Positions 13,435 to 26,957 are shown, numbered from the stretch's first letter. The stretch: DNA of 64,000 bases from Pezicula radicicola (GCA_003008705.1 PDUO01000032.1:402747-466746); one strand, 5' to 3'. Numbers and translations are program-made. Notes: generated by a model from the letters alone, not told the origin.

Positions 13435-16400
13435 GGTTAGTTTTTGAGATTTCTGGCTTGAAATTCAAATGAGGGCATTTTCATTGAGTAACTCCTGCTA
13501 TACACGAGAGATAAAGAAGTGAGATTTCTTCAATCTAGATCTATATATTACATTTGAAAAGACCACTAAGTCTACTTTACTACCCTCTTTCTCAAAGCAC
13601 AAGAAAGAGTGACTTCAAATCAGTAACCAGGAGAACTCAGCTACTAACCGGTATTTTCATATCAAGTGATTTAAGAAAGAAAGTTAGAGCATCTATAAAA
13701 CGTGACTTACTAGTTACTTCTCTTTACCTCATCCCATCAATTCAAGAGAACATCTTATCTTATTAATATCAACCTATAATACACAGTCAGCACTTTACTT
13801 TGTGAACGAAGTACGAAGGTAAACAAACATATTTAAAACAAGACGAAAGTCATCCATTCCAACGTCCGAGCAAAACAAGTTGCAAACACGTGGAATTTTG
13901 CCACTACTATCTTTTGGTGTAGTTCCCCCTCTTTTTCTTGAAAAGAGGCTGAAGCCAAGCACGCCCCAATTATCCACCTAGTATAGGTTATCTCATATTC
14001 GCCACCATACTTCGTAAATTCTTTTCGGTCCGTCAATTAATAATGTTTCTGTCAAAGCAACACGTTCATCCGGTCTAATTTAAACTTAAGGCTGGACGCC
14101 AAAGAACGCTATATCATCAACGGCTTCAAAGTCTTTCGCCACGAATATTTTCGAGTACCGGTAGAAAATCCATATGGAATAATGGAGAGGAAAACAGAAG
14201 TTGACTGAATGACGGTAACTAAGAGGATTTATTTAAATACTTTTCCCAAGATCGTACTTATGAGTTACGTAAATTGTAAAGCACGATCATTTGTCGTGGT
14301 TCCCCATCCATCAAAACAATCGATCGTCTGATCTCAGCACGATGGTACGGGTATGTACAAAAATCTCCGATCTGTTTTTCTTATCGAAGGAATGAAATGG
14401 CAACGAACGGGAACTATCTACTATCCAAGATTCGAAGGAAAACCTTCTTGCGATCTGCTTGATGTAAAAATTTAAAGAAGTAGGAAGATGCTTGTACAAC
14501 AGATTTGAACGACTCATGTTGTGCCTACTTGAGATATGGAGGAGGTTGGGATCGAATATACGAAAAGGTATATTTTCATGTGATAAAATCGTGATGATTG
14601 GAGAATTGAGATGGTGAAGGGGAATTGTTTTGTTTTATCTGTTATACTTTATGTGCAAGCACTGTCCTTGAAACGTAAACTTTTATGTGCGGAGACGAGC
14701 TCAAGTCTTAAGGTTGTCCTCGTTTGGAATCGTAGATCTAAACACCGATGTTCATCCGTAACAGAGAATGGTCGCCCGATCTCTCGTCCATCTTGCAGGT
14801 CTGCAGAGTTGCAGAAATAGTGCACAACTTACTTGCCTCTTACCACTTACCACTTACCACTTACCACTCACCAACTCAAGCCATCGACGCCGCTTGAAAT
14901 AGTCTTGATAGGTGGTGAGTGTGATTGGTAAGTATATGAGGGGTAGGGGTTCAGAATTTAGTAGTTCTCTTAGTGTTGTACTTTAAAGGTCCGAGAGCTG
15001 CAGACTTGCATTTGCTAGGCGAGTTTCCGAGTCTTCCCTGAAAAAGAAGTCGAAGCCCCTACAGTACGCTTACCACCTACCGTACTTATGTTGAGCTCCC
15101 AGGCTTCTCAGTTTCTGGTTCAGAACACAAGCCTTCCTGAAGCCGTCTCAAACCCGCCAGAGACTTGGGCGGCACTGGGCGGCATTGGGCCCCTTTTGGG
15201 GCATGTCTCCCATGTTTTTCAGACCCTCAGGGTCTCGGGGCTCGTTAAAATTCGTTAAGATTGCCAGTGTCAAGTTGCTCAGGCCGCGCAGAATACATGC
15301 ATCCTTATTCCTTGTCAGTCCCTGCTGGCTCTTTGGGGATCCTCGGGACATAGCGCAACTCGTACCTTAGCGGAAAGCCCTGTGTGCAACGCTTACCCCG
15401 AGCTGGACTAGAGAAAAGAATGGACGAATAATCGTGAGATCTTGTGTGCTCAGTCCTTTTGAAGATTGGTTGATCACTAACTGGCACCTCGACAAAATAA
15501 TGTCTCTTCACTACTAGTTCTGGATTTCTAGCAACTCGAGTATCTTTCGTACTGCACGAAATAGCCCCCTACGGACAAATACGTGTAAATCCCCCACTTT
15601 CTACCGATGATGAGTCTGAGACCGCTGGAATTGCGGCTGCTTTTTATAAATTTGATTTCTTATCAGATTTGCCTCTATGATCTTCCTCCTGCTTCAAAAG
15701 TACATCATCTGGTCTTGGCCCTCGAGGAAACAAATTGAATAGTTTTCACGGCCACGAGAGAACCATCCATGAAGCCAAGCGTATCAGCCTACCTCCGCGA
15801 TACGGCCGCGGGGTGTGATAGTGATGTTTCTCAGATATCGTACAGAGAGAAGTGATTTCTTAAATTAATATACTGGGGTCGGCATATTCACCGAACGACC
15901 AACGTTCAGAACAAGCCGACGCGTGCGAAGGGCCTCAAAACTGCAAAAGCAACTTTTCGTGAACACACCAACGCGACAAGAAACAATTAAGTCCCCTGCA
16001 GATCATGTCATCCATGGATCACGATCCGTCCCTTTCTTTTCAGCTCCATGGTACTGTAGAAACAATCAATACAATGTTAAACGAATAACCTTTTTTTCGA
16101 TATATGATAATAATATTAAATAGGCAAGGTAGAATAAGTTCCTTCTTCTCATAAAAGGCCCAGATGGGGAAAATGGCTCTCTTATGGCTTTGGAAGCAGG
16201 AGATTGAGATGTCCCACGGCTTGCGCAAATAGAACCTCCCCCCTTAGTCTTCCAAGCCGTTCCCACTTTACTGCACAAGTTCTACGCCGCCCTGAAGCTA
16301 GGCTATCCTGGGAATCAGGGAATCAGGGGTCCTACTCAAGTAACTCGCCTACTCGCCGCCGTTAGGCCTACGCTGGGATCAATGCTATCCAATCTCTCTC

Positions 16401-16988
16401 TCTTCTGCAAGCCCCCCCCCCAGCAACTTGTAGCCTGTGTCAGCAAAAGCTATGATCTGCCATTTCAATATTCGGGATACCCCTGAACATATTGGGCCAA
16501 AGCCATTTTTCTTCATGTTTGGGTCTGATCTCTCGTGTCACTCAACCTCCTCCTCTTCTCTCCTCTCTTCCTTTCCACGTCCCCTTCCGCCTCTCCGCAC
16601 CCGCCCAGGCTTGAACGCTCTGCCTAACACGCAGATCGACGACGACGACGACGAACCACGACGACAAACCTGTTGTTGTGTTTGCTTGTCTGCCAGCGCG
16701 ACAACCCCCCTGGAAAAGCAATTGCAATTGACTCTGCAGCTTGCTGGTGTCGAGCAGCGACGAAGTGATTCGGCATTTCAATTAACCAACAATTTATCAT
16801 TTAATCCCACATTCATTGTCCTTCGACTCGCCGTCACCATCATTCCTTTCAAACATCCTGACCGTCTTCAGCGACCTCCATATCTGTTCCAGCGATATCA
16901 GGAACATTCTCGACGACTGTGAACAACAGATATTATTTTGGTTGGGATAGTGTAACAACTTTTGCGATATCGAAAGGAATTGGGCATC
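13435..16988. other. Intergenic, long
   Basis: No supported gene. Contents are a TTACCAC tandem (four units, about 14840-14867), GC-richer sequence at 15150-15360 with no coding signature, and a C9 run near 16415. The last 500 bp are CT-rich then A-rich and probably form the 5' untranslated region of the DENN gene. Confidence 0.55.
14840..14867. repeat. 7-bp tandem repeat (TTACCAC)x4
   Basis: Four perfect copies of TTACCAC are followed by a degenerate fifth unit. This is a simple microsatellite-like array in non-coding sequence. Confidence 0.8.
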
Positions 16989-19961
16989 ATGGGTCCATCA
17001 TTGAACGCCCATTCTGCCAGGCCCAGGACTAGCGACCGCCGTCCTGGAACCAGCAACCAAGAAAACGATACGAACCTAATCATCCCCAGCCGAACATCTT
17101 CTCTACACTCTCGAATTACACAACCCATCCCCTCTACGCTGAACCTTAAGCCTCAGCAACGAACACCAAAAACCCTCACTCATGCATACATGGTATGTGG
17201 TGTTGGGCGAGAGCCGTCGCAATGGGTAAAAGCTCCTGCGCCAGCTCAAGGAAAGATTGGACACATGAAGGGTGCAGTTGGGCAATTCTGGTTACCCGAG
17301 ATTCTTGGAAGCAGCCCACGTTTGGAGCAGGATAATGAGATCGCAAGGGCTCTGCACGCAGCTATGAGGGTATGTGATTTTAGCTGACGGGACGAGGGAT
17401 GAATATTAATTTGGTACAGGCTTGCTTCCCACACGATGTAGAAATCTGCACAGGACGCAACCAGCCACACTGTGTCCACCACTCATTTGTTCTCCAGCAA
17501 GACTCATCGCATACTTTGTACGGCATTGCGCTTCGCGTTTGGTCAAGGGCAGATGAGAAGCGTGCGGAGACTATTCGTGATCTTCGACGCAGAACCGAGG
17601 AGGGCTATTACGATTCTCCCGACGAGACCTACTGGATTCCATACTGCTTGTCGTTCCTCTCGAGATACCCTCTCTACAACCTTCTGGGCGATTACCTTCG
17701 AGGGATGTGGATCCACTGGAACAAGGCCACCAACCTATTCCACGCAGAGGAGGTTTCTCGCATTCTTAGTTTCCCAGCACCCAGACTTAATGATCTAGTT
17801 CGTATTGATATGAAGGATTATGCACTTTGCTACCAGTTTCCTTCTTCTCCGACAGGATTCCAAAATTTCGCCATGTGGCCATTGTTCTCCTGTCTATCTA
17901 TTCCAAATATCGTTGGTGTCATTGAAGCAGCGCTTTCGCCAACCCGTCGTATCATTTTCGTTAGTCACTACCCAGCAATGCTCACCGTGGCCGCTGAGAC
18001 CATTCGATACTGCGTTCGTGTTTACGAATGGAGCGGTCTCTACGTCCCAGTTGTGCACGCCAGGCACGCAAAGGAGCTGGTCCAGGAACCAGGGCCATAT
18101 ATCCTCGGTATCACCGCTGAATGTCGCTCCCTCTTCACTGCGCCAACGGATGCCCTTGTGATTGATTTGGACCGCAACTTTGTCTTGACATCGAGCCCAC
18201 CAACCGCTCTTACGGCAGGTCAGCGCACAAAGATGGTGAACCGTATGACACAGGCTCTTAATGGAGATGTTACACCTTCAGGAGTACCCCAACACCTTCG
18301 ATCGGCATACGGTGGTGGCAAGCTTGTTCCCGCTGGACAAATTATCGTGATGCGCGGGGAAGTAGAATCAATTCAAGATCCTGAGTGGTGGAACCAGGAT
18401 TCTGTTATGGCGGTCATGGATCACGTTTGTGAAAAAATGGTGAGTCCGAGCTCATATTCCCAACGGATCTCGGTATAGGCCTATAAGTTTCAAATTGCTG
18501 ATCATTGTTTCAAAACTAGGGACGGAACACTGGAATGAAGGCTGTATTCGGTGGTGCTGTGAAGAAACCTCTAATGACCAAGGTCTCTATGAGACACTTG
18601 AATGAGATTGTTCGGGAGCGCAACCAGTACTCTCGAGATGCCCTCGAAGCCTGGCAAGATTTCATTAATCTCAAGGGCCGCATGGACACCGAGCTTAGTA
18701 AGGTATCGAAGCGCAACAATTTCCTCGTTGAAGAGCTTGAGAGCTGGAAACAGCAGGTATGTTTGATCATCATGCAGATCGGTCTAATTTTACTAACCCT
18801 GTGCAGTTCCTCAAATTCCAAGCCTTTGCCGAGCAGCTCACCAAGGAGACCCAAGATCTCAAGGTCAAGATCGAGAACCACAAGCGTGAGAACAGACGTC
18901 TTTCCGGTCTCATCGACCAACAGAAAGACGATGCCGCTCGTCTTACCACACGTCTCTCTGGTACCGAGAAACAACGTGACGATGCCCTCGAAGCACTTGT
19001 TCTTCAGCAAGAGATTGCCGAGGAACTTGAGCGTGAGCGTAAGCGCAACAAGAAGGAGCTCTCCGCACTCCAACACACCAACGTTACCATTCTTCGCCAG
19101 CGTGATGAGGCTCAACGTGTGGTCCTCCACCTTCGCAGCTTGATCAGCGGCCAGACCCACCACATGGAGCACATTGTTCGCCAAATCGGCAAGAATGACC
19201 TGAATGAGTATCTCGGAGAAGGCTTTGATGACACCGATGATCTTGAGGATATCGCTGAAGAAGGTAGCAGACCTGAGGACAATGGCGAGGCCAAGGAAGT
19301 TCGCGTTGCATCACGTGCCAACCGACTCAGCAAGACTGGTGACGATATGTCTCCTGATATGGAGAATCGTCTTATTACTGCTACTAGAAATAGTAAGCGT
19401 TTTAGCCAACTCAGCATCATTGATGTTGCGGACCGTCATCTGAGAGACAAGACAGATGCTATTGCTCATATCATCCGCAATATAAGTGAGCAGTGTGCTG
19501 CAGCAGTCGAAGGTCTGCAGCTTGCTCACGACGCAGAGGTCGAGGCCGAGGAGCTCGCTCTGCACAACACTCGGGCTGCTAACCGCCAGAGCAACCTATC
19601 CACTGTTGGCTCAGACGACGGAAAGAATTACTCACCTTCCACCCAAGGATCTGAGAATGGCGACGAATCCTTCCTCCACCCATCTGGTCGCGCCTCTTCC
19701 ATTCCCCCAACCCCAGATCTTATCCACAACCGTTCTAGCACCAGCATGTCAATCAGCTCTGCAACAACCACCCCAGAGCGGAGCAGCATCCAGTACAATA
19801 TCGGCACTGACATCCCCACCAGAATTGTGGAAGACAGTGAAGAAGAGTTGGAGGGACGCAGCGAAAACGAGGGCAATACGATGGAGGTTGTTGGCAATGG
19901 CAAGGCTAGCCTGATGCATCGACCAGCTGGCGCGAGAATCAGCGCTCTTGGTGGGCATTGA
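16989..19961 (+). CDS. DENN (AEX-3) domain protein, probable Rab GEF
   Basis: A probable guanine nucleotide exchange factor for Rab GTPases in membrane traffic. There are four exons, 16989-17369, 17420-18439, 18520-18756 and 18807-19961. All introns are phase 0 with GTATGT/GTGAGT donors and CAG/TAG acceptors, and the product is 930 residues. An N-terminal Ser/Thr/Arg-rich tail (1-60) precedes a u-DENN-like segment (YMVCGVGREPSQW). The c-DENN core follows, with WIPYCLSFLSRYPLY, FQNFAMWPLFSCLSIPNIV and RIIFVSHYPAMLTVAAETI, then a d-DENN part. Residues about 590-720 form a strong coiled coil, and the last 150 residues are Ser/acidic and likely disordered. The ATG at 16989 is preceded by a long leader. 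The locus looks intact and core-genome-like. Confidence 0.9.
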
Positions 19962-21383
19962 CTAGCTCGCTCTCCCTCGCTCGAGTATGAGCATCGACTG
20001 AAAAGAAGGAGTGTCAAGAGTGTCCGAACTACCAGTGGTCCAAACTCAAGCGGAAGCGAGGGAGAGGGGAGAATGAGAAGGAGACCGGCCCCCCCAAGGG
20101 TCATCTTTTATTAGCCAGTTTAGGCTAAGAGCAGATATCTGCCACCACATGACGTCCATCACACGACGCAACACCATTTGTCTTTTTGTTAGTATTTACT
20201 GTTATTTCTATGAACCAGGCGTTTTATGGAGGACGGATATAGTTGTACGTCTTGTAGTTTTGAAATGTTAACTAGCAGTTTTGGAGGGAATATTGTTTTA
20301 TTTTAGTCTTTGTTATACACAGATATAGTCTCTTTTCTGTTTTTGCTTCTGGTTGCTGTTGATTACCATTCTGTCTTGGTTGAGTGCAGGGATGGATTGA
20401 GGGATGATTGATGGATGGACGCAGCGCATGGGAGGAAGCGATGTTATAGATAAGTAGTGTTAGATGATAGCAGGGGATGAGAGATGAAAGGAAAAAAGAA
20501 TTGAATTGAAGGCTTTTTTTGATTTCATCAAACTTAATTTTACTTCATTACTTTTTTATTGTAATGTTGTGTTTGTATATGATCTTGTTTCGTGTCTACT
20601 GAAAATGTGCTGCAGATGTTAAAGATAGTATCTACTGCTCCAATAGTTGATTTCTTAGATACATTCTCTAGTTCGCTTTCTTTCAAGTTCAACAATTTTT
20701 AGCCATATCAAAAGGCTGGCTAAATATCTCAAACAAACTATTTGAGCTAGGAACGGCTATACCAATTATATCTCCTGTACAAGCCAGCCTACTATTAGAC
20801 ATTGGAAGTATTCTATACCTTTGCAACGTCTAATGATATAACGAAGTCTTGTTGTCAACAAAGTTTGTGTGTTGACGTCCTAGATGTTAGCTGGCTAATG
20901 AATCCGTGAGAGCATTATCTGTGGCAATGATGTAGGGTATACTTTCGGATGTTAATAGGTGATTGTGGATTAAAAATTGTTCTGTAGTGTTTTAGGGGTT
21001 GGTTGGCGGGGAGAGAGTTGTAGATTAGGAGGAGTGGGTTTAAGTTAAGTGGATATTTATGTGTATAATAAATTTCTCTTTTTTTTTTAGGAGGGAGGGT
21101 GGATTTAGGTGGGTTGGAGTTGGAGTTGGTGTATGGAGTGGTGAGTGTGAGGTGGTGATTAGTGTGTGTAGAGGGTGAGGATTGTTTTAGGTGATGGCTT
21201 CTTAATAACTCTTATATAGTTCTTTGTCTCTATCAAGTGTCGCTTCTTACCTATACTAAATAACCTTAGTCTTTTTTTATATATAACAATGTCTCTTTGT
21301 GTTTATGTAGCAATACAAATTAAATTGATTTTGTTGAATGAAATATTCGCTTCCGAGTCACCTAACCCACACAACTCACTTTG
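19962..21383. other. Intergenic
   Basis: No gene found. The strand composition is G/T-rich from 20960 to 21180, with short GGAGTTGG-like repeats but no clear unit. Confidence 0.55.
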
Positions 21384-21385
21384 TA

Positions 21386-21525
21386 TCCCTTAGTGCGTCA
21401 AGTGTTTCATAGGACAAGGATTTAGCACCCCCGGATTCTCCCCGGATTTTTACCACCCAAAATGTATGTATTTTGTCGTGCACGTCCGGGGAGTCCTCCT
21501 GTGCAACACTTGACGCACTAAGGGA
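21386..21525. mobile_element. MITE, Tc1/mariner-type, about 140 bp
   Basis: Perfect inverted repeats lie at 21384-21406 and 21505-21527 (core CCCTTAGTGCGTCAAGTG and its complement). Each outer end is TA, so the element proper is 21386-21525 with a TA target duplication at 21384-21385 and 21526-21527. The 98-bp centre has no ORF. The perfect arms suggest recent insertion. Confidence 0.85.
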
Positions 21526-21527
21526 TA

Positions 21528-22615
21528 TAATCTCACTTCCTGCCTACACATATTAGCTCTACACACAATTAACAGAGTTGCTCCAAAAATGACCATTCTA
21601 CAGATTTTTTAGACTAAAATATTAGACACAAATAAGTGGCAAAATGATAGGTAATATGAGGATATACTTTGGTATGTAAGAGTATGGGAAGTGATTCGGA
21701 AGATTGAGATATTTGAGAATCAAGTCATGAAATCACGGAATTGAAGAATTCGTTGCCCGAATCGGTCAATTTGATAATGAGCGAAATCATCAGAACAGGT
21801 TTTTTTTCTTGCTACAGTACTGTTGAAAGGCTGTAACGTAACATGTTATTGTCTCTTGAGTGGTGACTGAGTTTAATGTATCACATGCCTGGAACAGGCT
21901 CGTAATTACTAATAGCGAGTTTAGCAGTACTCGAGTCTTGTTTTCCTGGAGGAGATTAGGAGAATAACATGTGTTTGCAGAAAAGTGGTCTGATGGAATG
22001 TGATGTTGCTCATCGCTTAGACTCGCTATTATTGAATAATCAACAGCTGATGATGATACTTTGACGATTGCGAATGCCTTCTCAAGCCGAAGTAAAGTCT
22101 TTTCCTTTTCCTTCACGAGGGCAGTTTTCTTTTTTCTTTCAAGCCATATGATCAGTCTCAAGAACTGGCCATTGGCTTTTGGAATCGGCTGTGCCGTTGA
22201 AGAGGGTGGACCTATGGACGCGAAAATTCTTACAATCGGAGTATCTAGGTACCTATGAAACTTATAGCGCTAACGGGTGGCTGAATAACTGTTGTCTTAT
22301 TTGTTAGTTAACGTAGTCGCGTAGCCGCCTCCTGGGCTCAAAAGGGAACCCCGCGGGGTTCGGTTTACCCCATCAGAACGTGAATGTAACCTCCATATCT
22401 ATGTCTGTTGACTTCTTCAACTAAGTGAAGTAACTGGTACGATGAATATTGCGTGATGCTTTTCCAATTGCTCAGTGAGGAAAACATCACCTGTTGTAAA
22501 ATTACTACTACAGGCCTTGAACTATATCTTCCACAGCGAGTGTACTTTTAACCTAAATCTTCCTCACATCCATATCATATCAAATAAAATCAAATCACAT
22601 CACATCTTATTAACA
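21528..22615. other. Intergenic, upstream of sugar transporter
   Basis: No gene seen. It contains a short GC palindrome (CCCCGCGGGG) near 22351 and an A/T-rich leader before the transporter ATG. Confidence 0.5.
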
Positions 22616-24543
22616 ATGTGGTACACTGGAAATATTTATGTCATTACTGCCATCTCCGTCATTGGAGGTGGCCTCTTCGGTTTTGATATCTCGAGTATGA
22701 GTGCAATCATCAGCACTCCTGCATATCTCTGCTATTTCAATGAAGGGCCCGATGGCCCAGGATTCAATGATGCAGATAATTGCTCTGGTCCAAAGTCCAA
22801 CACTCAAGGTGGAATCACGGCTTCTATGGCTGGTGGATCTTGGATTGGCTCTTTGCTATCTGGTTTTCTCTCTGATAAGTTCGGGAGGAAACATTCTATC
22901 ATGATTGGCTCCATCATTTGGTGAGAATATTTTGTTGTTCATGTATATATCACTATTACTAACTGTTGTAGGGTTATCGGATCAATTATTGTTTGTGCAT
23001 CGCAAGACATCGCAATGTTGATCGTGGGCCGCATAATTAACGGTTTTGCAGTTGGAGTAAGCCTCTTCCTCTTAAGTTCTAGAAGGCGATTCGTCGCTAA
23101 TAAAAATACAGATTTGTTCAGCCCAAGTACCTGTTTACATATCTGAACTTGCACCACCAAGTATGCGTGGTCGACTAGTTGGTACTCAGCAATGGGCCAT
23201 TACATGGGGTATCATGATCATGTTCTATATCTCATATGGCTGCAGTTATATCTCTGGTACAGCAGCATTCCGAATCCCATGGGGAGTTCAAATGACTCCA
23301 GCAATTCTCCTATTCCTCGGACTTTTGATTCTTCCAGAATCCCCGAGATGGCTCGCTAAGAATAATCGTTGGGATGAAGCTGTTTCTGTCTTGGCACTTG
23401 TTCATGGACATGGTGATGAGAGGAATATCTTTGTAGCTCGTGAGGTGGAAGAGATTAAGAATGAAGTTGAATTTGATCGCGTCAATTCGGATGTTACTTG
23501 GAAGGAATTGTTTAGGCCGATGATGCTTAATCGTCTTCATATTGGTATATTCACACAGGTATTTAAACGCGAAATCGCACTTTTAGTTACTCTCTACTAA
23601 CTGGTAATAGATATGGAGTCAATTGACAGGAATGAATGTCATGATGTACTACATCACCGTAAGCAGTCCATCTTCAATCTAATATAGCAGCTTTCCTTGC
23701 TAATATTTCTCAGTATATCTTCGCCATGGCCGGTCTGAAAGGAAATAATGTGTTACTTTCCTCCTCAATCCAATACGTGATTAACGTCGTAATGACAATC
23801 CCCGCACTTATCTGGCTCGATCGCTGGGGTCGTCGTCCGACTTTACTGGTTGGAGCTGCTCTCATGATGATATTTCTCTTCATAGACGGAGGTTAGTTCA
23901 ACTAAATTACTACATTACTACTCGCGTATACACTCATTTCACTTAATTAACAATGCCAGGTGTCATGGCAACATACGGGCACGCAGCACCAGCAGGTGGA
24001 CTCAACAGCATCGCAGCCGAATCCTGGGTCATATCAGGCAAACCATCAAAAGTAATAATAGCCTGTAGTTACCTCTTCGTAGCCTCCTACGCACCAACCT
24101 GGGGTCCCGTATCCTGGGTCTACCCACCCGAACTCTTCCCCCTCCGCGTCCGAGGAAAAGCAGTAGCGCTCTCAACATCCGCAAACTGGGGATTCAACTT
24201 CGCACTCGGATATTTCGTACCTCCGGCATTCGAAAACATTCAATGGAAAGTTTACATTGTTTTTGGTGTTTTCTGTGCGGTTATGTTCTTTCATGTATTT
24301 TTTATGTTTCCGGAGACTGCGGGGAAGACTCTTGAGGATGTGGAGAATATTTTTACTGATTCTAACGGGTGGAAGTATGTTGGTAGACCGGCTTGGAGAA
24401 CTCATGTTGTTAGGAGGGCACTTGATACTGAGTTGTTGAATGAGAAGAAGGGAACGCATGATGTTATTCATGAGGAGAGATTGGCTACTTCTACTGATGA
24501 GGAGGCTGCGATTCCCCAGAGTCAGATGGCTGAGGGAGTTTAA
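22616..24543 (+). CDS. MFS sugar (hexose) transporter
   Basis: A plasma-membrane sugar/H+ symporter or facilitator of the fungal monosaccharide transporter family. There are six exons: 22616-22920, 22972-23056, 23112-23558, 23611-23658, 23714-23891 and 23960-24543. They sum to 1647 nt, 548 residues, the usual length. Signatures in order are GGGLFGFDISSMSAI in TM1, SDKFGRK in loop 2-3, PVYISELAPPSMRGR after TM4, PESPRWL at the end of TM6, DRWGRRP in loop 8-9, WVYPPELFPLRVRGKA after TM10 and PETAGKTLEDVE after TM12. An upstream in-frame ATG-less extension was ignored because the ATG at 22616 directly precedes TM1. The cytosolic tail is acidic. The GH51 gene 9 kb away is functionally compatible but not adjacent. 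Confidence 0.92.
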
Positions 24544-25963
24544 TGACTTTAGATACCTTTTCAGGTTCTGGAAATCGGTGTTCGGCGTTTGTGTGAGAGA
24601 GAAAAAGGGTGGGGTGGCAGTTATTATCGTTATTGGAGGATTTTTGTGCTTTTGGTGGTTGAACGTCTGGTGTAATGACTTAAGATAAGATAGAGCTTAG
24701 TTAATAATTAATATCTCCTCCTACCTATTTTAGATGTGTGGTATAAATTACGAAATATATTTGGTAGCAGCCTAATATATTGAGATCTCATTTTGTAGCA
24801 TACTTAAGATATTTGAGTTAGTTCAATTACAGGAAGAACAAAGTTTGGCTCTGTGATACCTAAGTAATCTTGAACAAAGTCTGAGAAATGTCTCGCTTAA
24901 CTTTTCGGCCCCCTAAATTTTTGTCCTTTTCTCCAAGCAACAGAACTTCAAGTTTTGAGATTCACCGTACTGATTTATCTATATTTTCCTGCAGGTCTCT
25001 TTCTTGAGTTCTCTGATGTTCCCAGGAATGAAATGACAGTCCACTTCATCTCCAGCATTGGGAAAATAGTAGTCTTACTGGACGACACCGACCGGTGACT
25101 GCAGATATCTTTTAGCATATCAATTATCTCAGAACTCTCTGTGCCCTTTGAGTCTGTGGCTTATAATTAAACCTCAAAATAGAGTAAGAAAGATGAGCTG
25201 TGTTTTTTTTTTGATTACTCACTTGTTGGCCTTGCAGCTCGCCTAGCAGCAGCTGACTTCGTATTTAAATTTAAGCGAGGGCTGATGATTGATTACATGC
25301 ATACCCGTCTGTGGGAACCATCTGATACGCCCGATTTATTTGCGTATGAACGACTGATTCGAAACCAATGGGACGGATGAGCGAACGACTTTTACAACTT
25401 ATGACTTAATAGTACACGAAAAAAAATTCAAGTGAGTACAAAGCTAACGTGCATTGCTTAGTCCACTCCTAAAGGATCATTGGGCTCCACGCATAGCATG
25501 TTGTCATTTGATCCAAAAGCCAAGACTTAGCCGCAAATATTGTATCGCTCTCGTGGATTCTCCTATACCAATGATTTATTCGGATCGTCAAATGTAAGCT
25601 TCTATAAAGCTTCTTTTAAAGCTTCTCGTAGCCTATCTAAATCTCTCGCTAAATTGCTGATACCCGCTTCACGCTAGGGTATTCAAGCTTAAGGTTAAAC
25701 TACCTCTTAGCAACAGTAAATAGATTTTAACGTTGGAGTCAGTTCGTATTAGTAGTGGGGATTCAAGATTACTACTCAAGATGCATTCTAGCGTTCATTG
25801 TAATGCAAAAGACATTCTGCTTTAGGTAGTGGCCGTCCATCAAACCTGGAATAGGAAGGTATTGAATGGTAGAAAGGGGACAGACTAACATATCTGCCTA
25901 TTGTTTTGTCCACTAGGTGGGTTCAGCTGAATTATTTGCCTCGCACATCGACATCACGGATAA
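24544..25963. other. Intergenic
   Basis: No gene found. Scattered A/T-rich tracts and short direct repeats (AAGCTTCTATAAAGCTTC-like at 25598-25625) are all that stand out. Confidence 0.5.
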
Positions 25964-25970
25964 TATAAAA
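25964..25970 (+). promoter_or_regulatory. TATA box of the small secreted protein gene
   Basis: TATAAAA lies 107 bp upstream of the ATG at 26071, with a CT/A-rich leader between them. This fits a strongly inducible fungal promoter. Confidence 0.55.
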
Positions 25971-26070
25971 ACCTCATCTCCACTTCGTTTCTTTGCAAAG
26001 AATCACAGCAATCACCTCCTCAAATCTCATACAACAACATCCAATCAATCCCCCCAAATCACAACACAAA

Positions 26071-26579
26071 ATGCGTTCCTCAACTCTCGCAGCAGCAATC
26101 TTCCTCCCAATCACTCTCGTCCTAGGAACTGCTCAAATAAACTTGTTCGTATCCCCTCCATATCCTACCTCTAAAAACGAATATCACCACCAAAGAGTAT
26201 TTACTAAAGCTTTTTGAAATTGCTAGTTATTGGGATACTACCTGTGGAGATTACGCAGGAACAAGTTATGCCACATTAGGTGGTGGTGCAGTTGGTGGAC
26301 CTGCTGGGTCTCAGAGTATGCTTTTCGTGAACTCTGATTCATGTTCTGATACTTGTGGACGTAAGTATATATATTCTTTCTTTTCCCCTAGTATTCTCTC
26401 TCGATTGAGATGAAATGAAGGTCTCTTGAATAGAATGATTGATTGATATTATTTGTATAGCAAACTTGTACTTTTGCAAGAATCCGGCTTGTAATGCTTA
26501 TGATCTTGCTACGAGATATGGGGAGTGTAAACATTTTACTAATGGGGTTTGGGCAGCTGAGGATTGTGGTTGCTTGTAA
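26071..26579 (+). CDS. Small secreted cysteine-rich protein (about 108 aa, eight Cys)
   Basis: The first 21 residues form a signal peptide (hydrophobic AAAIFLPITLVLG, then TAQ). Exon 2 (26227-26360) encodes a Gly/Ser-rich part with DTTC, DSC and DTC. Exon 3 (26461-26579) adds YFCKNPAC, GEC and EDCGCL before TAA. All eight Cys lie in the mature part, suggesting four disulfides. Intron 2 (26361-26460) is canonical. For intron 1 a donor at 26145 (GTTCGT) keeps the cysteine frame (total 327 nt), while the better-looking GTATCC at 26149 would need a different acceptor, such as the one ending at 26209. The family is not recognised. Size, secretion and cysteines fit an apoplastic effector or antimicrobial-type protein, which is inference only. 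Confidence 0.75.
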
Positions 26580-26957
26580 GGCTGGTATGAGGTTGAGTGG
26601 AAGGAGGAATAGGATAGGCGGAGGGATAAAGTTGTGGTGGTGTGGGTAGAGGGAGGGGAAGTAGTAAATATTTATCAAGTTTGTTGAGATAATATTTAAA
26701 CTATAAATGGCGCTGCCTGATACTTTGCAAAACACTAAGTGACGATATATTGAAATGTGTCTATGTAGATTGCATAAAGGTAGATTCCTGTATTGTAGAA
26801 ATCGCACGCTACAAGACCTGTCCCCATCGCTTCCTGATAGATCTTTATAGACTATGGATTACTAAGTGAGTATTCTTTCTCGCTTGCCCTACGCACCAGA
26901 ATTTCAGGGTTCCAAACTCCAACTTCAAAGTCTTAGCTACTATAGTCCGGATTCCTT
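26580..26957. other. Intergenic
   Basis: The A/T-rich 3' flank of the secreted-protein gene; nothing else seen. Confidence 0.5.

Noticed and set aside
18516..20104. Long minus-strand frames opposite the DENN gene
   Set aside because: They mirror the coiled-coil coding strand and show no family signature.
11408..24543. A catabolic gene cluster made of GH51, DENN and the sugar transporter
   Set aside because: The genes are separated by several kb with an unrelated housekeeping gene between them; functional compatibility alone does not make a cluster.
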